A stretch of DNA of 5,688 nt, taken from contig JAFECY010000132.1 in NCBI GenBank assembly GCA_018241865.1, positions 1 to 5,688 of the forward strand. Direction: 5' to 3'. Below are positions 1-5,571 of the stretch, piece after piece. Each line of letters opens with the position of its first letter. Position 1 is the stretch's first letter. Below the pieces are notes generated by a model. It saw only the letters and a program-made list of their open reading frames with translations, made no database searches and was not told the DNA's origin. Origin of the DNA: Pseudomonadota bacterium (GTDB lineage Bacteria; Pseudomonadota; Gammaproteobacteria; Burkholderiales; Burkholderiaceae_D). The translations under genes were made by a program, and so were the position numbers.

Positions 1-152
1 ACAATGCAGCACAGCGGTTAGTCTTGGTCCCGCCAGCTCATCCCAAAACAGAATGGCGATTGGGTTGGACAAATCCAAAACAACTCTTGCAAGACGATTT
101 CGACAAACCACACAGCCTTACATCGCAGCCCACCTCACAAAATATGAGGGAA
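1..152. other. Non-coding or unassigned segment after the S10 operon
   Basis: No recognisable gene is seen. The stretch is visibly less GC-rich than the operon. A plus-strand frame is open from the left edge through the segment and into antisense of rpsQ, and a minus-strand frame is open from about 118 to the edge, but neither gives a protein I recognise. It may be the long leader of the next operon, or the edge of another gene. The window ends before this can be decided. Confidence 0.4.
133..149 (-). promoter_or_regulatory. Small hairpin just after the predicted start
   Basis: CCTCA and TGAGG on the minus strand form a 5-bp stem with a 7-nt loop (ATATTTTGTG around the centre). It lies just downstream of the predicted transcription start. 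No T-tract follows, so it is not a clear terminator. It may be a leader element or chance. Confidence 0.25.
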
Positions 153-159
153 GCCAAAC

Positions 160-188
160 ATTATGGCAGTATTATGCCGAGCAAGCAA
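160..188 (-). promoter_or_regulatory. Candidate extended -10 promoter after rpsQ (spc operon side)
   Basis: The minus strand has TTGCTT (-35, 183-188), a 17-nt spacer, then CATAAT (-10, 160-165; five of six consensus bases). The spacer ends in TGC, so the -10 is of the extended TGnCATAAT type. It starts 7 nt after the rpsQ stop and points left, towards the place where rplN and the spc operon would be expected. The predicted start is near 153. Motif seen directly; activity and target are inferred. Confidence 0.6.
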
Positions 189-195
189 CAACTAT

Positions 196-468
196 TTAAA
201 CAATTTGCGCAACTTGTACAACACGCGTTACGGTCCAAGCCTTGGTCTTGGAAATCGGTCGGCCTTCTTGGATCTCGACGGTATCACCGGCCTTAGCCTG
301 ATTAGCCTCATCGTGCGCGTGATACTTGTTCGTGCGCACGATGATTTTGCCGTACAGCGGATGCTTTAACTGACGCTCGATCAAAACGGTAACGGTCTTG
401 TCCATCTTGTCAGAAACTACCTTGCCAATCAATGTGCGCTTGTGGGCTTGTTTCACTTGATCGTTCAT
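196..468 (-). CDS. rpsQ: 30S ribosomal protein S17
   Basis: S17 is a primary 16S rRNA-binding protein of the 30S body, with an OB fold. The product is 90 aa (84 in E. coli). Hallmarks are [20 protein letters not shown] (11-30), [13 protein letters not shown] (31-43), TNKYHAHDE (46-54), [19 protein letters not shown] (60-78). It starts at the TAATG overlap with rpmC, with AAGGA in the rpmC 3' codons 9 nt upstream. It is the last gene of the S10 operon. Unlike every junction from rplC onward, no gene follows within the 195 nt left in the window. Confidence 0.98.
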   Translation of the reverse strand: MNDQVKQAHKRTLIGKVVSDKMDKTVTVLIERQLKHPLYGKIIVRTNKYHAHDEANQAKAGDTVEIQEGRPISKTKAWTVTRVVQVAQIV

Positions 469-659
469 TATTTGGCGTCCTTCTGATTCATGACCGTTTT
501 TACGCGCGCGATATCGCGACGTACCTTCTTGAGTTGCGAAGTGTTGCTGAGCTGCTGCGTTGCGATTTGCATACGCAAGCTGAATTGCGCCCTCAACAAC
601 TCATTCAGTTCTTTTGCCAGACCAGCCTGGTCCTTGCCACGAAGTTCAGATGCTTTCAT
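468..659 (-). CDS. rpmC: 50S ribosomal protein L29
   Basis: L29 is a small two-helix protein next to L23 at the exit-tunnel rim, near the trigger factor and SRP docking site. The product is 63 aa, the same as E. coli. It starts [20 protein letters not shown] and contains the typical helical stretch [20 protein letters not shown] (22-41), then [16 protein letters not shown] (44-59). Its ribosome binding site, AAGGAGT at 665-671, is among the strongest in the window and is 5 nt from the ATG. Its TAA overlaps the rpsQ ATG by one base (TAATG). Confidence 0.98.
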   Translation of the reverse strand: MKASELRGKDQAGLAKELNELLRAQFSLRMQIATQQLSNTSQLKKVRRDIARVKTVMNQKDAK

Positions 660-670
660 GGTTCACTCCT

Positions 671-1090
671 TTAGTGGCCGACTTGGCGAACGACGAAAGT
701 CGTTTGCAGCGGCAGTTTTGCTGCAGCCAGGCGGAATGCCTCGCGCGCCAGCGCCTCATCGACGCCATCCATTTCGTACAGCACTTTGCCGGGCTGAATT
801 TCCGCAACATAGTACTCAGGATTACCCTTGCCGTTACCCATACGGACTTCGGCCGGCTTGTTAGAAATCGGCTTGTCCGGGAAAATCCGGATCCAGATAC
901 GGCCACCGCGCTTGATGTGACGCGTCATCGCACGACGTGCAGCTTCAATCTGGCGCGCCGTGATACGACCACGACCAACCGCCTTCAGGCCGAAATCGCC
1001 GAACGACACGGCAGTGCCGCGCTCGTGCGAAATACCCTTGTTGCGGCCTTTTTGCTCTTTACGATATTTTCTACGTGCTGGTTGCAGCAT
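671..1090 (-). CDS. rplP: 50S ribosomal protein L16
   Basis: L16 is a late-assembly 50S protein that helps position the A-site tRNA and shape the peptidyl transferase centre. The product is 139 aa (136 in E. coli). Hallmarks are [19 protein letters not shown] at the N terminus, [20 protein letters not shown] (33-52), [11 protein letters not shown] (65-75), VRMGNGKGN (82-90) and [13 protein letters not shown] (98-110). Arg83 aligns with E. coli Arg81, the residue hydroxylated by the oxygenase YcfD/RoxA; the two-residue offset comes from a small insertion near residues 21-26. The Shine-Dalgarno AGGAGA sits in the final codons of rpsC. Eleven bases separate the stop from the rpmC start. Confidence 0.98.
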   Translation of the reverse strand: MLQPARRKYRKEQKGRNKGISHERGTAVSFGDFGLKAVGRGRITARQIEAARRAMTRHIKRGGRIWIRIFPDKPISNKPAEVRMGNGKGNPEYYVAEIQPGKVLYEMDGVDEALAREAFRLAAAKLPLQTTFVVRQVGH

Positions 1091-1092
1091 GT

Positions 1093-1935
1093 TTATTCTC
1101 CTGCTTTCTCGGCCGGGGCTGCGCCGTCAGCCTTCTTGGCACGGACGCGCTTGGCAGCCGGAGCAGCGGTACCGGGGGTAGCCGGAGCTGCCTGGCCTTC
1201 CACACGAGCAGCGCGGGGGCGGCCAGCTGGCTTGCCATCATCGCGGCGCGGTGCGCGGCGCTTCTTATCATCTTCGACCGGTGCCTCAATGGTCGGCGCT
1301 TCGCCATTGGCGAGACGATCACCTTTGTAGACCCAGACCTTAATACCAATGATGCCGTAAGTGGTTTCTGCTTCGCCGAAGCCGTAATCGATGTCGGCGC
1401 GCAGCGTGTGCAGAGGCACACGACCTTCGCGATACCATTCGGTACGGGCGATTTCGATGCCGTTCAGACGTCCCGACGACATGATCTTGATGCCTTGGGC
1501 GCCCAAACGCATGGCGTTTTGCATCGCACGCTTCATGGCGCGACGGAACATAATGCGTTTTTCAAGTTGTTGCGCGATCGAATCGGCGATCAACTGTGCA
1601 TCGACTTCCGGCTTGCGAATTTCTTCGATATTGACGTGCACCGGCACGCCCATCATTTTAGCCAGCGCCGACTTCAGCACTTCGATATCTTCGCCTTTTT
1701 TGCCGATCACCACACCCGGACGTGAGCTGTAAATCGTGATGCGGGCATTCTTGGCAGGACGCTCGATGACGACGCGACCGACGGATGCGTTCTTCAGTTT
1801 TTTCTTCAGGTAATCGCGCACCTTCAGGTCTTCGTTCAGCATGCTGGCGAAATTGCTGTTGCCGGCATACCAGCGCGAGCCCCAGTTACGCGTTACCGCA
1901 AGGCGGAAACCGGTTGGATGAATCTTCTGTCCCAT
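1093..1935 (-). CDS. rpsC: 30S ribosomal protein S3 with extended C terminus
   Basis: S3 lies at the mRNA entry channel of the 30S head and contributes to mRNA unwinding. The product is 280 aa against 233 in E. coli. The N terminus is [15 protein letters not shown] type II KH domain has its GKKG loop at 78-81. Arg131, Arg132 and Lys135 fall in [10 protein letters not shown] at the same positions as the E. coli residues tied to helicase activity. The core ends around [11 protein letters not shown] (196-206). After residue 210 comes a 70-residue low-complexity tail rich in Ala, Pro, Lys, Arg and Gly, encoded by very GC-rich DNA (about 1093-1300). Tails of this kind occur in betaproteobacterial S3. 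The ribosome binding site AAGGGG is fused to the rplV stop (TAAGGGGTCACGATG). Two bases separate it from rplP. Confidence 0.98.
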   Translation of the reverse strand: MGQKIHPTGFRLAVTRNWGSRWYAGNSNFASMLNEDLKVRDYLKKKLKNASVGRVVIERPAKNARITIYSSRPGVVIGKKGEDIEVLKSALAKMMGVPVHVNIEEIRKPEVDAQLIADSIAQQLEKRIMFRRAMKRAMQNAMRLGAQGIKIMSSGRLNGIEIARTEWYREGRVPLHTLRADIDYGFGEAETTYGIIGIKVWVYKGDRLANGEAPTIEAPVEDDKKRRAPRRDDGKPAGRPRAARVEGQAAPATPGTAAPAAKRVRAKKADGAAPAEKAGE

Positions 1936-1944
1936 CGTGACCCC

Positions 1945-2277
1945 TTAGTTACCGACAGTCACGTAAATGTGACAGGATTGCTTGGAAATACGATTGCCCT
2001 GGCCCTTTGCACGCGCGGTGAAGCGCTTGAGAACCGTGCCTTGTTCGACGTAGATGGTCTTGACCTTGAGTTCGTCGATATCGGCGCCATCGTTGTGCTC
2101 GGCATTCGCGATTGCGGATTCCAGCACTTTCTTGATGATGGCAGCACCCTTTTTCGGGCTGAAAGCCAGAATGTTCAGCGCTTGATCCACTTTTTTGCCG
2201 CGAATCATATCGGCAACCAAGCGGCCTTTTTGTTCCGACAGGCGCACGCCGCGGAGAATAGCTTTAGTTTCCATCAT
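1945..2277 (-). CDS. rplV: 50S ribosomal protein L22
   Basis: L22 contacts all domains of 23S rRNA; its beta-hairpin lines the exit tunnel opposite L4 and is the site of some macrolide-resistance changes. The product is 110 aa, as in E. coli. Hallmarks are [20 protein letters not shown] (11-30), [20 protein letters not shown] (47-66) and the tunnel hairpin at about 81-100 ([16 protein letters not shown]), which shows no obvious deletion. Two adjacent ATGs are possible: 2277 (MMETKAIL) and 2274 (METKAIL). The AAGG in TAAGGTGCG, fused to the rpsS stop, is slightly better spaced from the second, so the start is uncertain by one residue. Nine bases separate it from rpsC. Confidence 0.97.
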   Translation of the reverse strand: MMETKAILRGVRLSEQKGRLVADMIRGKKVDQALNILAFSPKKGAAIIKKVLESAIANAEHNDGADIDELKVKTIYVEQGTVLKRFTARAKGQGNRISKQSCHIYVTVGN

Positions 2278-2283
2278 CGCACC

Positions 2284-2559
2284 TTATTTCTTGGCTTTCT
2301 TGTCGGCAGCATGACCCTTGAACGTACGGGTCAGCGCAAACTCGCCGAGCTTGTGACCAACCATATTCTCGGACACATAAACCGGCACGTGCTGCTTGCC
2401 GTTATGCACCGCAATGGTCAGACCGATGAAATCCGGCATGATCGTCGAACGACGCGACCAGGTCTTGATCGGCTTTTTGTCCTTGCCCGCTTGCGCAGTC
2501 TCGACTTTTTTCACCAGGTGGGCGTCACAGAACGGCCCTTTTTTCAATGAACGTGTCAT
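2284..2559 (-). CDS. rpsS: 30S ribosomal protein S19
   Basis: S19 binds 16S rRNA in the 30S head, next to S13, facing the A-site tRNA and the 50S subunit. The product is 91 aa (92 in E. coli). Hallmarks are [12 protein letters not shown] at the N terminus, [16 protein letters not shown] (31-46), [20 protein letters not shown] (51-70) and [13 protein letters not shown] (71-83), then a lysine-rich tail. The ribosome binding site AAGGGG overlaps the TAA stop of rplB (TAAGGGGTAACACATG). Six bases follow before rplV. Confidence 0.98.
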   Translation of the reverse strand: MTRSLKKGPFCDAHLVKKVETAQAGKDKKPIKTWSRRSTIMPDFIGLTIAVHNGKQHVPVYVSENMVGHKLGEFALTRTFKGHAADKKAKK

Positions 2560-2569
2560 GTGTTACCCC

Positions 2570-3397
2570 TTATTTCTTGCCGCGGCGCGAGACGATCATG
2601 GAAGTCGTGCGCTTGTTGCGACGCGTCTTCTTGCCCTTGGTCTGCTGACCCCACGGCGATACCGGATGACGGCCTGCCGACGTACGACCTTCACCACCAC
2701 CGTGCGGGTGATCGATTGGGTTCATGACCACACCACGCACCGTCGGACGAATACCGCGCCAACGGGTTGCACCGGCCTTGCCGATCTTGCGCAGGTTGTG
2801 TTCGCCGTTGCCGACCTCACCAACCGTTGCACGGCATTCGATATGCACGCGACGTACTTCACCGGAACGCAGACGCACCTGAGCGTAAGTACCTTCACGC
2901 GCCATCAGCACAACGCCAGCACCAGCGGTACGCGCCATCTGCGCGCCTTTGCCAGGCAGCATCTCCACGCAATGCATCGTGGTACCGACCGGGATGTTGC
3001 GGATCGGCAGGCAGTTACCAGCTTTGATCGGCGCTTCGGCGCCATTCATCAACTGATCACCAACAGCAATACCCTTCGGGGCGATGATGTAAGCACGCTC
3101 GCCATCGGCGTAGCACAACAGGGCGATATGGGCAGTACGGTTCGGATCGTATTCGATACGCTCGACCTTGGCTGCAATACCATCCTTGTTGCGACGGAAG
3201 TCAACCACACGATAGTGATGCTTGTGGCCACCACCGATATGACGGGTAGTAATACGACCATCGTTGTTACGACCGGCGGTTTTCGATTTTTTTTCAATCA
3301 GGCTTTGCAGCGGACGGCCTTTGTACAGGTCGGGATTGACGATCTTGACCATGCCACGACGACCAGCCGAGGTCGGCTTCATTTTCACGAGTGCCAT
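2570..3397 (-). CDS. rplB: 50S ribosomal protein L2
   Basis: L2 binds 23S rRNA domain IV near the peptidyl transferase centre and helps subunits join. The product is 275 aa (273 in E. coli). The N-terminal RNA-binding part has [20 protein letters not shown] (43-62) and [17 protein letters not shown] (78-94). The C-terminal part has VRGVVMNP followed by [11 protein letters not shown] (228-238), which includes the conserved His implicated in peptidyl transfer, then [16 protein letters not shown] (244-259). A strong Shine-Dalgarno (GAGGAGG) lies in the last codons of rplW and the start overlaps its stop as TAATG. Codons for Glu35-Lys36-Lys37 form an uninterrupted run of eight A (3287-3294), the longest homopolymer I noticed in the operon. 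Ten bases separate it from rpsS. Confidence 0.98.
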   Translation of the reverse strand: MALVKMKPTSAGRRGMVKIVNPDLYKGRPLQSLIEKKSKTAGRNNDGRITTRHIGGGHKHHYRVVDFRRNKDGIAAKVERIEYDPNRTAHIALLCYADGERAYIIAPKGIAVGDQLMNGAEAPIKAGNCLPIRNIPVGTTMHCVEMLPGKGAQMARTAGAGVVLMAREGTYAQVRLRSGEVRRVHIECRATVGEVGNGEHNLRKIGKAGATRWRGIRPTVRGVVMNPIDHPHGGGEGRTSAGRHPVSPWGQQTKGKKTRRNKRTTSMIVSRRGKK

Positions 3398-3714
3398 TAT
3401 TTAGCCTCCTCGTTGAAGTTGATTTCCTGCCCGGGTTTCAGGCACACAAACGCACGCTTGGTGTGGTTGCGACGACCCATGAAACGACCGGAACGCTTTT
3501 CCTTGCCTTGGCGATTGACGGTTTGCACCGAATCAACCTGCACCTTGAACATCAATTCAACGGCAGCCTTGATTTCCGGCTTGGTAGCATTCGGAGCAAC
3601 TAGGAATACGACCTGCTCGCTTTTCTCAGCAACGAAAGTCGCCTTCTCGGAAATCACCGGCGCCAGCAAGACTTTCAGCAGGCGCTCTTCGCTATGTTTG
3701 ATGACTGCACTCAT
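3397..3714 (-). CDS. rplW: 50S ribosomal protein L23
   Basis: L23 stands at the mouth of the exit tunnel and is the docking site for trigger factor and SRP. The product is 105 aa (100 in E. coli). It contains [17 protein letters not shown] (10-26); Glu23 in SEKA aligns with E. coli Glu18, the trigger-factor contact. Further hallmarks are [18 protein letters not shown] (43-60), [20 protein letters not shown] (71-90) and the end LKPGQEINF. The start overlaps the rplD stop by 4 nt (ATGA). The stop overlaps the rplB start by 1 nt (TAATG), and its last codons carry the rplB Shine-Dalgarno. Confidence 0.98.
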   Translation of the reverse strand: MSAVIKHSEERLLKVLLAPVISEKATFVAEKSEQVVFLVAPNATKPEIKAAVELMFKVQVDSVQTVNRQGKEKRSGRFMGRRNHTKRAFVCLKPGQEINFNEEAK

Positions 3715-4331
3715 GCCAGCATCTCCTCAATCTTGGCCAAGGCCGGCTTGGTGATCAGCACTTTCTTGTAGAACACCAGCGATACCGGATCGGCATGACG
3801 CGGCTCGACGACCAGCACGTTCGGCAGATTGCGCGAAGCGAGCAACAGGTTTTCGTCGAGATTGTCGGTAATGACCAGCACCGAATCCAGACCCATACCC
3901 TTCAGCTTCTGTGCCAGCAGTTTGGTCTTCGGGGCTTCGACCGACAAATCTTCAATGATCGACAGGCGATCTTCGCGAGCCAGTTGCGAGAGGATCGAGC
4001 AGACACCTGCGCGATACATCTTCTTGTTGACCTTGTGCGAAAAATTCGCGTCCGGGCTATTCGGGAAGATACGGCCACCACCACGCCACAGCGGCGAGGA
4101 CGACATACCGGCACGAGCACGGCCCGTACCTTTTTGACGCCACGGCTTCTTGGTGGTGTGACTGACTTCTTCACGGTCTTTTTGCTTGCGGTTACCGCTA
4201 CGGGCATTCGCTTGATAAGCAACGACCACTTGATGGATCAGCGCTTCGTTGTAGTCACGGCCGAAAATGGTATCCGGCGCAGCAACGTTCGAAGCAGCTT
4301 GACCTTGCGCATTCAGGAGCTTGAGTTCCAT
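3711..4331 (-). CDS. rplD: 50S ribosomal protein L4
   Basis: L4 binds 23S rRNA early in assembly and its long loop lines the exit-tunnel constriction. In E. coli it also represses its own S10 operon through the leader RNA. The product is 206 aa (201 in E. coli). The basic tunnel loop is clear at about residues 44-96, including [15 protein letters not shown] (61-75) and [15 protein letters not shown] (78-92). The C-terminal globular part contains NLPNVLVV and ends KIEEMLA. The Shine-Dalgarno (AAGGGAG) lies in the last codons of rplC. The stop overlaps the rplW start in an ATGA tetranucleotide, which suggests translational coupling. L4 is the natural first candidate for feedback at the leaders in this window, but nothing in the sequence proves this. 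Confidence 0.98.
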   Translation of the reverse strand: MELKLLNAQGQAASNVAAPDTIFGRDYNEALIHQVVVAYQANARSGNRKQKDREEVSHTTKKPWRQKGTGRARAGMSSSPLWRGGGRIFPNSPDANFSHKVNKKMYRAGVCSILSQLAREDRLSIIEDLSVEAPKTKLLAQKLKGMGLDSVLVITDNLDENLLLASRNLPNVLVVEPRHADPVSLVFYKKVLITKPALAKIEEMLA

Positions 4332-4334
4332 CGA

Positions 4335-4991
4335 TTAGGCTCCCTTCTTGGCTTTGACTTTAACAGCAGGAACAACGATCACTTGACCGTTTTTCGCACC
4401 CGGAACCGCACCCTTGACCAGCAACAACTGGCGCTCAGCATCAACGCGAGCGATTTCCAAGTTTTGCGTGGTGCAGGTAACATCGCCCAGATGACCGGTC
4501 ATGCGCTTACCCGGGAAAACACGACCCGGATCCTGCGCCATACCAATGGAACCCGGCACATTGTGCGAACGGGAGTTACCGTGGGTTGCACGACCGGAAC
4601 TGAAGTTGTAACGCTTGATAGTACCGGCATAACCCTTACCGATGGACACGCCTTGCACGTCCACCTTCTGACCGACTTCGAACAGACTGACAGCAATGGT
4701 GTCACCCGCCTTCAACTCGGCAGCTTTGGATGCGTCGATACGGAATTCTTTGAGGACGGTACCGGCTTCGACGCCAGCTTTGGCGTGATGACCAGCAGCG
4801 GCTTTATTCACGCGGGAAGCGCGACGGGTGCCGAATGCGACCTGGACAGCAGTATAACCATCCGTGTCAGGCGTTTTGATTTGGGTCACGCGGTTGTTCG
4901 ACACATCCAGAACGGTAACGGGAATCGAATCACCGTCATCCGTAAAGATGCGCATCATACCAACCTTGCGACCTACAAGGCCTAGGCTCAT
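4335..4991 (-). CDS. rplC: 50S ribosomal protein L3
   Basis: L3 is an early-assembly 50S protein that binds 23S rRNA and sends an extension towards the peptidyl transferase centre. With the chosen start it is 218 aa (209 in E. coli). Hallmarks are [11 protein letters not shown] at the N terminus, IPVTVLDV (23-30), [15 protein letters not shown] (116-130), [10 protein letters not shown] (134-143), [18 protein letters not shown] (147-164) and [14 protein letters not shown] near the C terminus. Gln153 aligns with E. coli Gln150, the residue methylated by PrmB. Residue 13 is Met where E. coli L3 has Thr (KVGMTRIF). A start at 5003 would add MEKT but would overlap the Shine-Dalgarno. Three bases separate its stop from rplD, and it is preceded by its own promoter candidate and leader. 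Confidence 0.97.
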   Translation of the reverse strand: MSLGLVGRKVGMMRIFTDDGDSIPVTVLDVSNNRVTQIKTPDTDGYTAVQVAFGTRRASRVNKAAAGHHAKAGVEAGTVLKEFRIDASKAAELKAGDTIAVSLFEVGQKVDVQGVSIGKGYAGTIKRYNFSSGRATHGNSRSHNVPGSIGMAQDPGRVFPGKRMTGHLGDVTCTTQNLEIARVDAERQLLLVKGAVPGAKNGQVIVVPAVKVKAKKGA

Positions 4992-4997
4992 TGTTTT

Positions 4998-5001
4998 CTC
5001 C
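4998..5001 (-). promoter_or_regulatory. rplC Shine-Dalgarno that decides the start
   Basis: GGAG on the minus strand is 6 nt upstream of the ATG at 4989-4991. An in-frame ATG at 5001-5003 overlaps this motif and has no well-spaced ribosome binding site of its own. The downstream ATG is therefore preferred; it yields [11 protein letters not shown], the usual L3 N terminus. Confidence 0.8.
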
Positions 5002-5004
5002 ATT

Positions 5005-5024
5005 CCCGCCTGCGATTGGGCGGG
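5005..5024 (-). promoter_or_regulatory. Leader hairpin 2 next to the rplC Shine-Dalgarno
   Basis: CCCGCC and GGCGGG on the minus strand pair into a 6-bp all-GC stem with an 8-nt loop. The stem ends 3 nt before the GGAG Shine-Dalgarno of rplC. A stem this close could affect ribosome access or serve as a protein-binding site for feedback control. No T-tract follows, so it is not an intrinsic terminator. Confidence 0.45.
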
Positions 5025-5049
5025 GCTGATGTTTGTACAACTAATAAAT

Positions 5050-5072
5050 GCAAGTCCGCAATGCGAATCTGC
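5050..5072 (-). promoter_or_regulatory. Leader hairpin 1 upstream of rplC
   Basis: The minus strand forms a 10-position stem with a 3-nt ATT loop: GCAGATTCGC against GCGGACTTGC. It has two G-U wobbles and one A-C mismatch. It lies just downstream of the predicted start of the internal promoter, so it would be near the 5' end of the leader. The structure is seen by eye; function is unknown. Confidence 0.45.
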
Positions 5073-5085
5073 ACGAAAGCCGAAG

Positions 5086-5114
5086 ATTCTAACCCGAAAA
5101 CGCTATTTCCACAA
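5086..5114 (-). promoter_or_regulatory. Candidate sigma70 promoter for rplC and downstream genes
   Basis: In the rpsJ-rplC spacer the minus strand reads TTGTGG (-35, 5109-5114), a 17-nt spacer, then TAGAAT (-10, 5086-5091; five of six consensus bases). Just upstream, TTTTTGCAAATTA (5119-5131) resembles an UP element. A start near 5079-5080 would give a leader of about 90 nt before rplC. The motifs are seen directly; activity is inferred. Confidence 0.6.
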
Positions 5115-5158
5115 CACCTAATTTGCAAAAACAGCGGTTCCGGTATTTTTACGACACA

Positions 5159-5476
5159 TTACTGCAACTTGATTTCGACATCGACACCAGCCGGCAAATC
5201 GAGTTTCATCAAAGCATCGACCGTTTTGTCAGTCGGATCAACGATATCCATCAAACGCTGATGAGTACGGATTTCAAACTGGTCTCGCGACGTTTTGTTG
5301 ACGTGCGGGGAACGCAGCACGTCGAAACGCTGGATACGGGTCGGCAGTGGCACCGGACCCTTGACGACTGCGCCAGTACGCTTAGCAGTATCAACGATTT
5401 CCAAGGCAGACTGATCGATCAGACGATAATCAAACGCCTTCAGACGGATACGGATTTTTTGGTTAGGGGTCGACAT
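5159..5476 (-). CDS. rpsJ: 30S ribosomal protein S10 (NusE)
   Basis: S10 sits in the head of the 30S subunit and, as NusE, also joins NusB in transcription antitermination and links NusG to the ribosome. The product is 105 aa against 103 in E. coli. Hallmarks are [14 protein letters not shown] (residues 8-21), [17 protein letters not shown] (31-47), SPHVNK (56-61), [21 protein letters not shown] (69-89) and LPAGVDVEI near the C terminus. The exposed loop residue linked to tigecycline/tetracycline susceptibility in other bacteria (Val57 in E. coli/Neisseria numbering) is the wild-type Val, here residue 59. AAGGA 6 nt upstream supports the ATG start. It is first in the S10 operon but is set apart from rplC by 167 nt, much more than any other junction here. 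Confidence 0.98.
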   Translation of the reverse strand: MSTPNQKIRIRLKAFDYRLIDQSALEIVDTAKRTGAVVKGPVPLPTRIQRFDVLRSPHVNKTSRDQFEIRTHQRLMDIVDPTDKTVDALMKLDLPAGVDVEIKLQ

Positions 5477-5482
5477 GCGATT

Positions 5483-5487
5483 TCCTT
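5483..5487 (-). promoter_or_regulatory. rpsJ Shine-Dalgarno
   Basis: AAGGA on the minus strand, 6 nt before the ATG of rpsJ at 5474-5476. It supports that start, which also gives the family-typical N terminus. Confidence 0.75.
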
Positions 5488-5498
5488 TAAAGAGCGAA

Positions 5499-5522
5499 CC
5501 GAAGGTAAGTGGTTACTTCCGG
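5499..5522 (-). promoter_or_regulatory. Imperfect hairpin in rpsJ 5' leader
   Basis: On the minus strand this 24-nt stretch folds into a 10-position stem (CCGGAAGTAA against TTACCTTCGG) with a CCAC loop, one G-U wobble and one A-C mismatch. It ends about 11 nt before the rpsJ Shine-Dalgarno. In E. coli the S10 leader is the target of L4-mediated repression; whether this much shorter structure has a comparable role is unknown. Confidence 0.4.
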
Positions 5523-5537
5523 CATTCTGTATTATTG

Positions 5538-5560
5538 GCGGGGCGAATTATTCGCCCCGC
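5538..5560 (-). promoter_or_regulatory. Perfect 10-bp hairpin after tuf
   Basis: Positions 5538-5547 (gcggggcgaa) and 5551-5560 are perfect inverted repeats around a 3-nt loop. It begins 11 nt after the tuf stop. In the direction of transcription it is followed by CAATAATACAG, not a T-tract, so it does not meet the criteria for a standard intrinsic terminator. It may protect or mark the 3' end of tuf mRNA, pause polymerase, or weakly attenuate read-through into rpsJ. The structure is seen directly; the role is inference. Confidence 0.6.
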
Positions 5561-5571
5561 GTCCTTCTCTA

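Noticed and set aside
3..296. Plus-strand frame open from the left edge, through 1-195 and into antisense of rpsQ
   Set aside because: Not recognised as any protein family, no ribosome binding site visible, and it would run about 100 nt into rpsQ. Kept only as part of the finding on the segment after rpsQ.
614..1330. Plus-strand open frame of about 238 codons
   Set aside because: Antisense to rpmC, rplP and the GC-rich S3 tail; open only because of sense-strand codon bias.
1918..2550. Plus-strand open frame of about 210 codons
   Set aside because: Antisense to rplV and rpsS; no recognisable domain.
3049..3297. 82-codon hydrophobic minus-strand frame inside rplB
   Set aside because: It is the +1 frame of rplB with a TTG start and no Shine-Dalgarno; its hydrophobic look follows from the rplB codons read out of frame.
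2396..3754. Long open frame (about 452 codons) on the plus strand
   Set aside because: It is antisense to rpsS, rplB and rplW, which are unmistakable by protein sequence. The Thr/His/Arg-rich translation is what biased ribosomal-protein codons give on the opposite strand.
3795..4985. Long open frame (about 396 codons) on the plus strand
   Set aside because: Antisense to rplD and rplC; no family resemblance in the translation and no room for an independent gene.
5001..5003. Upstream ATG as the start of rplC (adds MEKT)
   Set aside because: It overlaps the GGAG Shine-Dalgarno and lacks a well-spaced site of its own; the downstream ATG gives the usual L3 N terminus.
5127..5143. CCGGAACCGCTGTTTTT after rpsJ as an intrinsic terminator
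   Set aside because: A T-run is present, but no stable stem with a proper loop precedes it; the only pairing is CGG-AA-CCG, whose loop is too small.
5538..5560. Hairpin after tuf as a canonical Rho-independent terminator
   Set aside because: No T-tract follows the stem on the minus strand. Listed instead as a hairpin of unknown role.
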